Assembly (NCBI GenBank): GCA_964019055.1
Contig: OZ025208.1
Span: 1,965,001-2,029,000 of the forward strand
DNA length: 64,000 bases
Source of the DNA: Anthopleura xanthogrammica
Lineage: Eukaryota; Cnidaria; Anthozoa; Actiniaria; Actiniidae
Direction of reading: 5' to 3'
Shown: in pieces, positions 10,350 to 26,289 of the stretch
Position numbering within the stretch: position 1 is the stretch's first letter
Layout of the letters: each line of letters begins with the position of its first letter
Notes under the pieces: generated by a model
Databases searched by the model: none
What the model was told of the DNA's origin: nothing
Seen by the model: only the letters and a program-made list of their open reading frames with translations
Program-made: the position numbers and the translations under genes

Positions 10350-11703
10350 GACACATTATTCCACATTATTATATATTTTTGAACACAAAAGTTGTCAAAC
10401 TTTACAATAATATCAAATAGTTTCACAATAATGAAATACTAATAAATAGAACTGTGGAGATTTTAGAACAGCAAGAATATTAATTTTGACAGTATTTTTA
10501 AGCTGCGGCAGGCAAAAAGTACAAACTAATATGGGTTGAATAGTGTGTTTATGGTAAAAATAAGACAAGTAAAAAAAACTTCCACCCGATAATTATAAAT
10601 AGTCTTTACTAGAGCTACGATAAAATCCTGAAATAATGATGAAGAGTACTTTGTTTTGTACAGTTTGTTTTTAAAGGGGCACTTGGATGAAAACGCCCCA
10701 TATTTTGAAAGTCCGAATAGTTCAAGTATTTAAGAATAATATGACTCAATCATGTTTATGAAAACCAGATTGGCAAAAATTGTAGCCTGGGAGCCACTTG
10801 CAGTTGAGAAATTTTGGTTTAAAAACTAAAAGAACAATAGGGTTGAGTAAATGACGTCATTTACTCACGATTTAGATGATGAAAAAAATATATAATTTTT
10901 ATCTGCAAATTTTGACTGTGAAGAAAATATGTTGCTTGCCTACTATTGGGACCATATAGATAAGTTTAACCAAGTTTCAAGGCATTTCCAATTTTCATCC
11001 AAGTGCCCCTTTAAGGTAATAGAAGGGGAGATTAGAGCAGTTTTATTTGACTAAGAAAAACTTACGGCACAGTCCACACCTTCCAGTGTCAGTGCTGTGC
11101 CGGGTATGAAAGCATTTAGGATTTTATGCCATGTTCGTGCATAACAATGCCTACCATGACTTTTCACACTCATGTACGAAATCTACTCTACGTATCCCTA
11201 TAAGCACCAAAATTATTAATTTATTCCTAAAATGTATTAATTTTTGCTTCTCCCTAAAGCTATTCTTCCTCGATCCTCAACCTCCACCCCCAATAAAAGC
11301 AACCTTGTACCAATAGATTAACAGTTTGTTGCCATGGTAACATGGTCTACCACTGTAGTGACAATCAAATTGTATTGTTTTGGGATATAAACCAAGCAAG
11401 ATTTATGAATAAAAACATTGTAGTGTGTCTAAAAATGTCGTTATTTCTTTGGAATTATATATTATTTCTTATACCCTTCTCAGACCCTCCCTACCCCTTG
11501 GAAATTCCAATCCCCTCCATGGGGGAGGTATGGGTATTTTCTGGTACTACATGACATACCCTCCTCAGACCCTCCCCACCCCTTGGAAATTCAAACTGGC
11601 AAGGATATGAATTTTCAATTTATGTACAACAGTGTGCTTCACAACTGGATATGGATACTCCATAATACTAATGGTATAATATAAATATAATGGTAAAATC
11701 TCC
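10350..11703. other. Intergenic region between convergent CFAP96 and TXNDC15
   Basis: Holds the 3' flanks of both genes and the inverted-repeat element at 10672-11013. Around 11470-11610 is a CT-rich segment with two near-copies of cagaccctccctaccccttg. No gene supported. Confidence 0.6.
10672..11013. mobile_element. TIR element (MITE-like), 342 bp
   Basis: TAAAGGGGCACTTGGATGAA at 10672 has its exact reverse complement ending at 11013 (TTCATCCAAGTGCCCCTTTA). The inside is AT-rich and contains two facing tgacgtcatttactca-like words. No coding capacity. Confidence 0.75.
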
Positions 11704-14700
11704 TCATTCTTTCTTTATCTTACACCAACTCAGAACTCTTGTCCAGTCAATCTCCGTGAATTTCCCGTATAACATTGTTCCATAGTAAGAATGTGTGAAT
11801 ACATACAAACCAAAGCCAAATACAAATAACGTTGATATTATAAGATAGAAGTCAGTCTCTATCGTTGCTACACTGCTTACTGGCCCTTCATAGTCTTCAT
11901 CAGAGACTGTTATTGACATATTCCCTTCTAGACCTGAAAAATAAATATGAATAGTTCAGATATAACGCACGCTCTGATTGGCTGATAGCCGTGTTTACAT
12001 GAGGCTATGTAAACACGGCAATTTCGATATTTTATAAAACAAATAGAAAACGTTATGCCATGTTTACATAGCCTGATATACATGGGGTAAACCTTGCCTG
12101 CGGCTCGGTTTTACACAACAGCTCTCGACTTCTTCCAAACTTCCCTCGTGTTTATATCAGGCTATGTAAACACAGCAAACGTTTTCTATTTGTTAAATAA
12201 CACATTATTTATTGCTTACTATCAATCACGTGACTTTTCTGGGTTTGACTGGGGGGCAACCAATGGTTGACTGGGGGGCAACTAGTGATTCTTAAATCAA
12301 ATCACATCAAAAAAAACTCCTCAAAGTATTCTATCTGACTATTTGTACAACATGAAACCAGAAAACAAGATACACACACAACCACCTCCAACATTCTACA
12401 AGCCAGTTAAAACGGAGATACTACTGGAAGTGACGTCTATTGATAGTAAGCAATTGTTTGTTTGTTCACCTATTTTTTTGGACTTTTTTGGCCTTTTTTG
12501 GCCTTTTTTTCATACTGGGTGCCCCCCCCCACACACACACTTTTCGTAGAGAAAGTTTTGTTTCCTATTGCGTCGCAAATATCAAGTTTTTTTTTTTGCT
12601 TTGGCGATTGTTGGCAGAGGTGCCCCCCTAGAACCTAGGTCCTCACTATGCCCCTGGGTTTAAGCCCTGCCTGACTTGGTGTGTATGACCGTAGAGTTTC
12701 TAATTGGTTCTCTCCTGTGCCTTGAGGGTTTTTCTCCAGTTTTCCTCCATCCTCAAAAATCAACTTCCAAATCCAGGGTTCGAAATTCCCACAAGATAAT
12801 TGGCTAAATGAGGGTTGAAAATTACAAATATCGAGTGAAAAGAAATTGAACTCGCATTTTCTAACTAGTTCTCTCTTAAGAAAATGATGATAATATACAA
12901 AGAAAAATAAGGTTTTTGCTTTTGCATTCAATCCATTTATCTCGTAGCTGCTCAATGCACAAGATAAGTTTATCTTGTAATCGAAAAATTGAAATTCTAA
13001 ACCTGAAATCCCAATTTTATCCTGGGTTTCACAGTAATTGGAGCTTAGCTCTGTTGTGAGTGTCCCATGCTGTGATACAACACCTACCTGTATAGTTTTG
13101 AACAAAGTTCCTTAAATCGTCAAGCGTCTTTGAGTGGTTAAATTTTAATACAGGTTTACCAGCATGAAATATGAGAATGGTTGGCACGGCAACCACTCCA
13201 AACCTTGCATTCAAACTGAAAAAAAAATTCTGAATTAAGAATTTTGAAAGCAAATAAATTTATTATTAAGATTCCTAATTGCCAATTTTGGATTTGATGC
13301 AAAACATTGTTATTTTTTCCAGATCTGTACTACGCTTCTCAGTTGAGCTTGGAAGGACAGAAGTTTTATCACAAAATTTTGTTGCTGAAAAGTGCATGTT
13401 GTCAGGGGCAACGTCAAAATTATTCAAATGGAAGCAAGCATGATACTGACATCACCGCGGCGGCAATTAAGCTTGTGAATTTTCCCCATATGCAAAACCC
13501 ATAAATGAAGAATACTATACACGCATCAAGAGTTTCGCGCTGCTGCTCTATGCGCATGTTCAGGGGATTAAAAAGTGGGATAAAATTTGTAAAATATGCT
13601 ATATTTTAGTTGTATCTTTCTTGTCAACTACAATTTTCACTAAATATTCAAGATCGCGTACCATTAAGCGAATTCTGAATCAAATATACCGAAAAATTGC
13701 ATATTATACAAAATATCATCCCACTTTTTAATCCCCTGAGCATGGCAATTGAGCAGCAGCGCGGAACTCTTGATGCGTCTATACTACAACTGCTTTCCAC
13801 TCAGGAGCTGATCTAAGCTCCTAAAGTCATACCAGCCAGCATTTGAAAGCATATGCTTAAAATTAATATTTAAGCAAAATCTGAGGGCTCTAACATAAAT
13901 ATTAGGGAAGTTACAGCAATTCAGAATTGGAAGGATTTGTATGTGAAACACTGCCATGGCCCGACCAGCCTCGTTTTCATGTTTTTGACACATTTTAAAT
14001 GCTTATAACTCTGCAAACAATTATCATTATTCTTTGAAAACATGCACAATTACTAATTCACCGGTGGTATTTCATGTGAAGAAAAAATATTTTCTCAGTC
14101 AAAATATTTCATTAAGCTTTTCCTTTATGCAAATTGGGAGCGACCGATATTGCATAAGGTTCATACAGTTTAATACTTTTGACTTGCCCCTGACAACATG
14201 CACTTTTCAACAACAAAACTTTGGTGACAAAACTTCGGTCATTCCAAGCTCAACTGAGAAGCATAGTATTATTGCACATTGCTGACATTACAAGTATTAT
14301 TGCACATTTGTGGCATTACAAGTATTATTGCACATTGCTGACATTACAAGTATTATTGCACATTGCTGACATTACAAGTATTATTGCACATTGCTGACAT
14401 TACATTTGGCTTTTGCTAATGATTCACAAAGGCTTTAATAAATGATGCTAAGCCGGTGCAAATGAGTCTTTAAATGAGGTTTGCATTGAATGTGAAACTG
14501 GCGTATTAGGATCACTACTAGTAAATCTCTATACAGACATTTAAAGTTTGGGCATAATTTCATGCATTTCAGACCACATGTCATTCTCTTGAGAATATAC
14601 TTGAGAATATACTTTGTTTTAGTTGTATCCACATTCATGTGCCTACTCATGTACAACTATTAAACAAAGATTTTTAAATTGTAATTCATAAAATGAAAAG

Positions 14701-15507
14701 TGCAACTTGCATTTTTGCAATAGTTAATTATTCTAACTACAGTGTAGCTTGAAAATGGCTCCTATAAGGAATAGAATACCAATTTTTGATTTTCAAATAC
14801 CAATTTTCAGTTTACGAATTGCAATTTAAAAATATTAATTTCCAAGAGAAGTTGGAACATTTCCCAATCTAATTGCAACATTGGTATTTGGTTCGGGAGA
14901 ATTGGAATTTTGAATCCGAAATGAATGACTGGTATGACTGTAAATGTGGTCATACTTTCACATCATCATCATCCATAATACCTATGTGGCATGTAGGGCC
15001 GAATACTTTTGCATGCTGCACTGTAATGGGTAGTTCTAGAAAATATCCACACCCCTACCATGGGTTACAATTTGGAAATCTAATGGAGAGGGGGGTCCTA
15101 GATCAGGAATTCCAAAGGAGAGGGGGAGAATTGGGGGGTAAACAAGTATGCAATTTCTTGGGCCAGGGGCCTTGAACCATTTTGGAATTTCCTAAGGCAA
15201 GGGGGGTAAGAAATTTGGTGCCTCCCGTGGTATGGGTATGGATATTTTCTGGAACTACCCAATAGGCAATAGACTACACAGTCAATCACATAATTTTTTA
15301 CCATGTACCTTTACATACTCTAGTGATTTATTTAATTGAGAGTATTCTATTGCCTATTAACCGGCCATGAGAATTTATCTCAATCTATCAGCACAAAAAA
15401 TTATTTAAAATCTATAGTATGTAAAATAATAGTAATAATGATAATAATATAACAATAATACAAAATGATAATAAGAATAAGAATAAAAATGGTGAAGATG
15501 ATGATGG

Positions 15508-15589
<82 letters not shown>

Positions 15590-16238
15590 TTGCGTATCAA
15601 ACATTACCTGCTATGCTTGTAAGCATCGATGGCCAATACTGGAGTATTATTAAACGCTCTGCCAAATGCATTAAACTGAGATGCAATATTCGCAGAAAAC
15701 CGACAAAAAGGAGTATAGAACATAACCACAGCACATCCATCACTTCCATTAATCGATGAATTAACCCACTTTAAAAGCCCTGAGTCATTCACCAACAAAA
15801 CTCTTCTAGAATCTTTTTCTTCCATATCTCGTCCTTCACAAAACCATTTTGGGCGTTTCAAAGATTCGTTCAACGCTGTGCTTATCGTGGCATTTGGATT
15901 CCCCAAAGTCAAATTGACTTCATCATCTTTAGTTTTATTATATTTTTTCTTCAAATGTGCTAAATATTTCTGATATATCGGAGTATTTATATCTTCTTTG
16001 CCCAAAACAGTTACGTTGACTTCGTCTGAAATTGGAAAAAAATTACGAAGACTGAATATTTCGAGCTTCAAAAAATACAAGAAATATTCAAACATTGAAG
16101 CTAAAAAATATTATAGAGATGAACGAAGGAGTTTGTTATGGGATACTTACAGTCATTTTGGTTTTCTAGCTTTTCTGAAGCAATAATATTGTAAAAGAAG
16201 AGCAAAGACAAGACGAGAAACATGAAAATGTTCGCCAT
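11704..16238 (-). CDS. TXNDC15: TXNDC15 homologue (thioredoxin-domain membrane protein), 4 exons, 287 aa
   Basis: Exons 16151-16238, 15608-16025, 13088-13215 and 11704-11933 (minus) join in phase. Residues 1-20 are a signal peptide. A region rich in N-glycosylation sites follows (NVT, NKT, NLT, NAT, NES, NDS, NSS, NGS). Next is a thioredoxin-like fold: VVMFYTPFCRFSANIA, LAIDAYKH, ARFGVVAVPTILIF with the cis-Pro after Val, then KTLDDLRNFV. A single TM segment lies near the C-terminus (FYLIISTLFVFGFGLYVF), followed by a basic tail. The CxxC site is replaced by CRFS, as in vertebrate TXNDC15, so a dithiol oxidoreductase role is unlikely. In vertebrates TXNDC15 is needed for ciliogenesis and Hedgehog signalling (a Meckel syndrome gene). 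Human TXNDC15 is somewhat longer in the N-terminal region. Intron 2 begins with an (ATT)n array. Confidence 0.92.
12039..12192. repeat. Inverted repeat, TXNDC15 intron 3
   Basis: The arm at 12039-12080 (caaatagaaaacgtt, tttacatagcctgatata) is mirrored at 12153-12192 (atatcaggctatgtaaac, aacgttttctatttg). A further half copy (ggctatgtaaacacgg) lies at 12002-12018. Probably a TIR element with nested decay. Confidence 0.6.
12600..12780 (+). mobile_element. Degraded SINE, plus orientation
   Basis: The tRNA head is eroded (B-box remnant GGGTTTAAGCCCTGCC). The body is clear: tagagtttctaattggttc, tctcctgtgccttgaggg, tttttctccagttttcctcc, aaaaatcaacttcc. Confidence 0.55.
13513..13790. mobile_element. 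TIR element (MITE-like), about 275 bp
   Basis: The left arm (acgcatcaagagttt, gcgctgctgctc, ggggattaaaaagtgggat) is mirrored by the right arm (atcccactttttaatcccc, gagcagcagcgcg, aactcttgatgcgt). Arms are about 65 bp with a few mismatches. It lies upstream of TXNDC15 exon 3 in intron 2. Confidence 0.7.
14262..14405. repeat. 28-bp tandem repeat, 5 units
   Basis: Units of tattattgcacattgctg + acattacaag are repeated five times with one variant (cacatttgtggcattac). The unit begins inside a longer intronic sequence of TXNDC15. Confidence 0.9.
14430..14665. mobile_element. Fragments of two TIR families side by side
   Basis: 14440-14510 contains gcaaatgagtcttt and gaatgtgaaactgg, matching the end of the foldback family seen intact at 51731-52080. 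14567-14660 contains catttcagaccacatgtc, attctcttgagaata and gttgtatccacattcatgtg, matching the family intact at 62072-62268. Confidence 0.55.
15027..15268. mobile_element. TIR element with GGTAGTTCTAGAAAATATCC ends
   Basis: The left end (gggtagttctagaaaatatc, cacaccccta) is mirrored by the right end (tatgggtatggatattttc, tggaactaccc). Partial copies of the end occur near 11522 and 62515. The interior is purine-rich. Confidence 0.6.
15509..15589. repeat. (TAA)n microsatellite at a splice donor
   Basis: About 27 perfect ATA/TAA units end roughly 12-15 bp from the TXNDC15 exon 2 donor (the donor GTAATG is at 15602-15607 on the minus strand). An imperfect AAT-rich tract continues to 15421. Confidence 0.95.
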
Positions 16239-17867
16239 TTTGTTTTCATTCAGAATATTCTTTAAGCAGCACGCATGCGCTAAATAATTACCGCTGATCT
16301 ATCCATTACGGGCTCACTGTGCATTAAACTTCAATATATCATAAAAATGTAAAAAGAAAAAGTCTAAGAATTTTTTAATTTTTTTAGTTGACACATTCAA
16401 AAACACTGGTGAAATCTTGGTCAGTTCCAATGGTCAGGCTCTTTGCTTTGGGTGTAATTTTTCTTTCATTTCAGACCACGTGTCATTCCCTTGAAAATTG
16501 CAAAAAAAACACCGTGAAAATTTTAAGCAAACCTAAATACAGAAGTTATAGTAGACAAATAGTTTATTAAAATATTGCTAAAAATTATGAATAAATGACG
16601 TTATACAAATATATTTATTATCACAAAAATTGGAGGACTTTACAGAAGCTGTATGAACTAAAATATATATCCAGAATATCGAAACTGGCAAAGAAACCAT
16701 ATAAGTCTTTACTGTTGTACATGTCACGTGTTTCAAGGTTTAGACAAAGCCAACAGATAGCGTGACTGCAGTCATTGCGATCAAAAATCTAGTTGAAACC
16801 ACATGAAATTGCGTAGTACGTGGAGCAATTTTCTCTGCAACTTGGCTCGCAACGGCGTTGCGAGACAAGTTGCAAGAGGGTTTACACGGTGGAATGGAGA
16901 CGCAGTCGTTGCCAAAAGTACCCGAAACGAATTCTACTTTTCACAACAATTCACCGTTTGACCTCTAGGCTTTCACGTGGTGGATCATGTTACGGTCACC
17001 AAAAAGTGCGGACATTGTTGTTGAATTGCCACACGATCGTACTAACTTTTATACAAATTATCTACTTGATTTGTTTATTCTGTTCTCAAAATGTTAGTGG
17101 ACCTATCTAAATACTTTATTTTTAAAGAAGTTTTGATAAAAATTTGAGAACAGAAGAAACAAATCAAGTCCATAAATTGTATAAAAGTTAGTACGATCGT
17201 GTGGCAACTCAACGACAATGTCCGAACTTTTTGGTGACCGTAACATGATCCACCACGTGAAAGCCTAGAGGTCAAACGGTGAATTGCTGCAACTTGTCTC
17301 ACAACATTTTGCAAATTGCACTGTGGGTTACACGCCGCAATGCTCCATGGCACTTGTCTCGCAACGTCGTTGCGTCATGACAAGCTGCAGAGAATAGGTG
17401 CTTCATGTAATCGCACCTTTAAAGTGTACTATCTCAAAATTTTATCGTTTTTAAAACCTTCTTCTTATAAATGTTAGTTAAAACTTCAAATTTCGTTGTA
17501 TTTATCATTTAACTATTTTATTATTATTACTATATCAGTTAATTATTATTACTATTTTTATTATCTATCTTGTTTAGTTTTTTTAGCTAATTTACTATAT
17601 AAGTTTCGTGATGAGAGACCGACCTGCTAAAAGCCTGCATAGCAGTTTCGTTATGCCGTACTCAATAAAATTGTTTGAGATTTTTTGGTCAGCGGTTTGG
17701 CGCCATAAAAACTGATTCAAAACCCAAAAGGCTCTGGGACGAGATTGTTCTTGCGTGGCTACGAAGGATTTTGGAAACCTTTCCGCTGATCCTCCATTAA
17801 TTTTGCTGCAAACCTCTTTCCCGTGACGTCAAAGCATTATCCTAATATGGACCAATTGTCACTCGTA
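16239..17867. other. Intergenic region between divergent-tail TXNDC15 and B4GALT
   Basis: Upstream of TXNDC15 and downstream of the B4GALT stop. It contains a short fragment of the cagaccacgtgtcattcc family at 16460-16495, the large foldback at 16799-17415, and AT-rich 3' flank of B4GALT. No gene supported. Confidence 0.55.
16799..17415. mobile_element. Large foldback element, about 610 bp with arms of about 250 bp
   Basis: Words of the left arm recur inverted in the right arm: ttcacgtggtggatcatg / catgatccaccacgtgaa, ttacggtcaccaaaaagt / actttttggtgaccgtaa, cacacgatcgtactaac / gttagtacgatcgtgtg, tgaccgaattg-proximal CCTCTAGGC / GCCTAGAGG, and tgcgagacaagttgca / tgacaagctgca at the ends. The central spacer is about 60 bp. 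No protein is encoded. Confidence 0.8.
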
Positions 17868-22469
<4,602 letters not shown>

Positions 22470-23155
22470 TGTTTAAGTTTGAGGACGATAATGTGAATAA
22501 ATAAATGAATAACGTAGCTATACGACTATGATATTGACTTGGATACGGGAAATTGTTAAAAAGAATGTAAGCTGATCAAGGTTTGACGTAGCAACTTCAA
22601 TTGTCTAAAAAGGTTTTTTTAACGCTTCCAACAAAAAAATCCTTTAGAGAAATCATATATTTTTAAAATCTAGAATCCAAAATATTTATCCTACGACATA
22701 TTTGAAATATTTTTTAGGGGTAACTTTTTAGCAAAAAATCTCCGTGTTAGCTCCCGTACGAATTCTAACACAGGAAGCCCACAGGTAGCGAATTACGTCT
22801 TAAAAACTTCAACATGCATTTTAAAGCCCAATAGCATAAACTTAGTTAGTTATTGGGTTTTGAATAAATAAATTTGAGATTTCAAACTCGATATTTCCCT
22901 TTTTTTTTATATCAATGTTGATAACCGGACTGAGTCTCTATTCGCTTTGAATTTTGGATTGCCTGTGGAATTGATTAGAACAGGGACGCAAAAAATTAGA
23001 GGCATCTTTAGAGGATCTTTAAATCAATAAATGGATTGGTTTAAAGAAAAGTTTAGTGAAACAGGAAACGAAAGCCCTGCTGATAGCAGGTACGAAACGT
23101 ATTATCTAGAAGACGTCTTTAAATATAATATTGTTACAACTTCGTTCAGCCGAAA

Positions 23156-23227
23156 GCCTCGTTAGCTCAGTGGCAGAGCACTGGTCTTGTAAACCAGGGG
23201 TCGGGAGTTCGAACCTCCCACGGGGCT
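23156..23227 (+). tRNA. tRNA-Thr (anticodon TGT)
   Basis: A full cloverleaf. The acceptor GCCTCGT pairs with ACGGGGC; the D arm is GCTC-AGTGGCA-GAGC. The anticodon arm ctggt-CTTGTAA-accag has anticodon TGT. The T arm is GGGAG-TTCGAAC-CTCCC. A-box (TTAGCTCAGTGGC) and B-box (GTTCGAAC) are intact, and there is no intron. A TTTTTTT run about 12 bp downstream can terminate Pol III. It is 72 nt with discriminator T. Confidence 0.95.
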
Positions 23228-24039
23228 TGCTGAAATAATTTTTTTTAAAGTATTTTTAATGTTTCTTTTTCTTTTTTTCTTCTTCTTTTTTTCCCCCCAG
23301 TACGCTTAATAATAATTTTTTAAGGAAAAAAAACCTTTTTGAAAAAATTAAAAAATAAATATTCATAAAATTTACACGGAATTGTTCAAGACACCAAATA
23401 TTTTTTAAAAAGGATTTTCTTAAAGACGCTTCATATTCTAAATAATCCTTTATTCATTTTTTGTTTCAATATGCCCAAACTTAATTTTAAACTTTTACTA
23501 ATTTTTGTGCATTTTGCCATAATGACGTCTTTTTTTTTTTTAATTTCGCAATTTGTTTCAATTTGCCCAAATTTAATCAAATTTTTACTGTCTAATTTTT
23601 GTGCTTTTTGGTGCTTTTTTGTGCTTAACGGAGTCAAATATCCTGGTTCTAGCAAGAGCACTAGGACAAATCTGTTGTGAGAATTTGTAATAAATGTTAC
23701 ATGTTATTATACTTATCTGTTGTTCTTTCTTGGAATGAAGCGCCATTCAGTCTAAATGACCTTTTATTTAGCCTCTGTTGTCCGTTCAGGGCCACCAACC
23801 CTTGTACTCTTCGAACGGTCCGTTGATATTTGAATCTAGTATGTTCCAGTTCTTATCGGCCAAAGTTATTCATTATCACTCTTTTAAAATAAGTTAATCA
23901 AATTCGACTTAAACACACAAAAAAGAGAGGGGTAGGCAAGAATAGACTCTTCCACAGTCTCTTCTATTGTCCTCTCGTCTGTTACGATAATCCAATTATT
24001 TAATTTTTGACATTCAAGTGAGCAATTTGTTTACACAAC

Positions 24040-24310
24040 GCACAGGTATCCCAAGCTGGGTTTCTGTGATATCCTATCGAACTTATAAGGCAATGTATGG
24101 CGATTTTTAGAAAAAATTAAAAATCAGTAAATCACACAAATAAATGTTCCTACTTGTGTTTCGTGTTTTCCTTTGAATCTCTGTGAAGTTTCAGGTCATT
24201 TGCAGCAATATTGAGCGAGTATTGTGGTGGAGTATCCCTCGTACTTAAACATACATTGCCTTATAAGTTCGATAGGATATCACAGAAACCCAGCTTGGGA
24301 TACCTGTGCA
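24040..24310. mobile_element. TIR element with about 59-bp near-perfect arms
   Basis: The left arm 24040-24098 (cacaggtatcccaagctggg, tttctgtgatatcctatcg, aacttataaggcaatgtat) is exactly mirrored at 24251-24310. The interior of about 150 bp is AT-rich. The near identity of the arms suggests a recent insertion or conversion. Confidence 0.8.
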
Positions 24311-25837
24311 CAGCGCTACGGCTTTTACTCCCCAAAGAGTCCCAAAGCCGTTGTGTGATCAATGGGTCATAGCACGATTTTTTATTGATCTATTAAAAGA
24401 AAAAGTAAATTCTAGCTCACCAAATTGTTAATGGCTGTAGAAAATTGAAAACTCTGCCAGTATTTGTCATTTGTTTTTCTCCTCTCCCCGCCCCCACCCC
24501 CACGTTACGCTTTTTTAACATCGCCCTTAGTCCTTCGCGGCTTTTTTCGCTCAGCAATGGAATAAACAATAAAAAAGCAGCAGGGAAAAAAAAAAACAAA
24601 AAAAAAAAAACGCCAGCTTCGCAGGCTAGGGTAGGAGTCACATGGAGTTAATGGAGTTTGTTTGTCAAATTTGAGAAAATCGGTTCCAGTTCCCAGCTCG
24701 TTTTGTTTATACCGGCCGGAACCCGGCGATTGCATAGCCAGCCACAGGGAGCCCAACACAATATCATGTATTGTGTAGGTGAATTAAAACGAACTAAATA
24801 AAACAAATGAATACAAATAGAAAATAACAAATGCGATAAAAAAAAATAATAAAAAATTTAAATTAAAAAAAAAAAAAAAAAAAATGGTAAAAAGATAAAT
24901 AACATTCATGATCAAGAAATATCTGGATATTTAGTAAATAAGGGACAAGGTCAAAACAATTGTCCAAAATAGGGACCCGATTTTATTGATTTAGGTGGTG
25001 GGTACCGGTAAACACCCCCTCCCCCCTTAGAGGCCTGTTGAAATGCTCGATACTGGGTGTCCATAGTGACTATTTAATTTCTATCCACAAATACGTTGTT
25101 TAGAATACATGAAAACAGACAGTACATTCACTTCTACGACTTGACTTTTAGTTTTGGAGATATTTGAGGACAAAATCCAGGATTTCACTTCCAGAGGTGG
25201 TGGGTACCGGGTAACACCACCCCTCCCCTCCAAATCAGGTCACGTAAGATGACAATTATTTTGACTTTGTCCCTAAACCCCTCCTGGCGGCTGGGATATC
25301 GGCTGATAATGTCCGAGGATGAGAAATGGCCCAGAAAAAAAACATTTGGCCGAGAAGCGAAGAAGATTTTCGTCCTCAAGGAAACTCGCTAGCGAGAATA
25401 AGCACATAAACTCGCTAGCAACAACTGAGCTAGCCTGGAGTAAAAAAATTGAACAGGTATTTATATATTTCGATCGCTTAAAAGTTAATCTGGACAAAGA
25501 AAAAAATTTCAACCCCCTAAAAAAATCTCGATCCCTTTTGGCAGTAACGGCTTTCCATAGACGGGGGATATCGCCTGATATCCGTCCTTCACGTGACCCA
25601 TTTGAACCAATGACAGCACGCAAAATTTTATCGTTTGGATATAAAAAAGAATATCAGTATATATATTGATAATAAGAAAAAATAATTTCAAGCCTTGAAA
25701 GACTGGAATTGAATTTTCTCAAGGCATATAAACCCTTAAGCCGAGATCGTTCCAGTATGTATGCTGATACCTAAGTTGTAATTTTTAAGTTAAGATTAAA
25801 ATTAGTTTATATAATGTAAAAATCTTGTATAAGCTTA

Positions 25838-26049
25838 TTGTTGTCGTTGTTGTTGTTGTGATCGTCGTTGTAGTCGTTCGGTAGCCCGGTTTCGGTAAAT
25901 TGTTGTGGCTGTTTTTGTTCTTGCTGCTGCTGTTGTTGCAACTGCTCTTGTTGTTGTTGTTGTTGTTGTTGTTGTTGCTAGCGCTGCTGCGTTTGTTACT
26001 GCTGCTGCTGTTGTTGTTGTTGTTGTTGTTTCGTTGTTGCTGTTGTTGT

Positions 26050-26081
<32 letters not shown>

Positions 26082-26095
26082 TTATTGTGAATGCT
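25838..26095. repeat. (GTT)n/(GCT)n trinucleotide tract
   Basis: Imperfect GTT and GCT triplets over about 255 bp, mixed with TGTTGC variants. Reading frames through it (poly-L, poly-V, poly-N/T) are low-complexity artefacts. It ends about 200 bp from the CYP stop codon. Confidence 0.9.
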
Positions 26096-26289
26096 ATTGC
26101 TGTACGTCGTCATTATGGTTCTTTATCTCAATTATATTCTTGCAATAACGTTACTTTAGAGTAGCTTTTTGATGTTCTAACGAGGACACAAGCCTTGAAG
26201 ACGACAACACACGCACGAGAAAAACATAGCTCCTCAATCTCAGAGGAACCTTGACTCTGCTAGTCTTTTCCTTGTCACTCCTAGAGATC

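Larger units (their letters stand above)
22470..26289. other. Intergenic region between B4GALT and CYP
   Basis: Contains GGAAGCCCAC at 22772 (a dispersed word), tRNA-Thr at 23156, a TIR element at 24040-24310, an A-run at 24866-24883, segments related to other intergenic copies (ggtggtgggtaccgg around 24990 and 25195, also near 31300), and a GTT/GCT tract. Overlapping frames at 25273-25669 on both strands have no recognisable domain. No protein gene supported. Confidence 0.5.

Noticed and set aside
23060..23100. Third hammerhead-like motif before tRNA-Thr
   Set aside because: A CCTGC/GCAGG hairpin and GAAAC are present, but the CUGANGA element is lacking (CTGATAG sits inside the loop).
25273..25669. 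Two overlapping frames of 116 codons on opposite strands
   Set aside because: No domain, no splice support, and the composition resembles the surrounding repeats.
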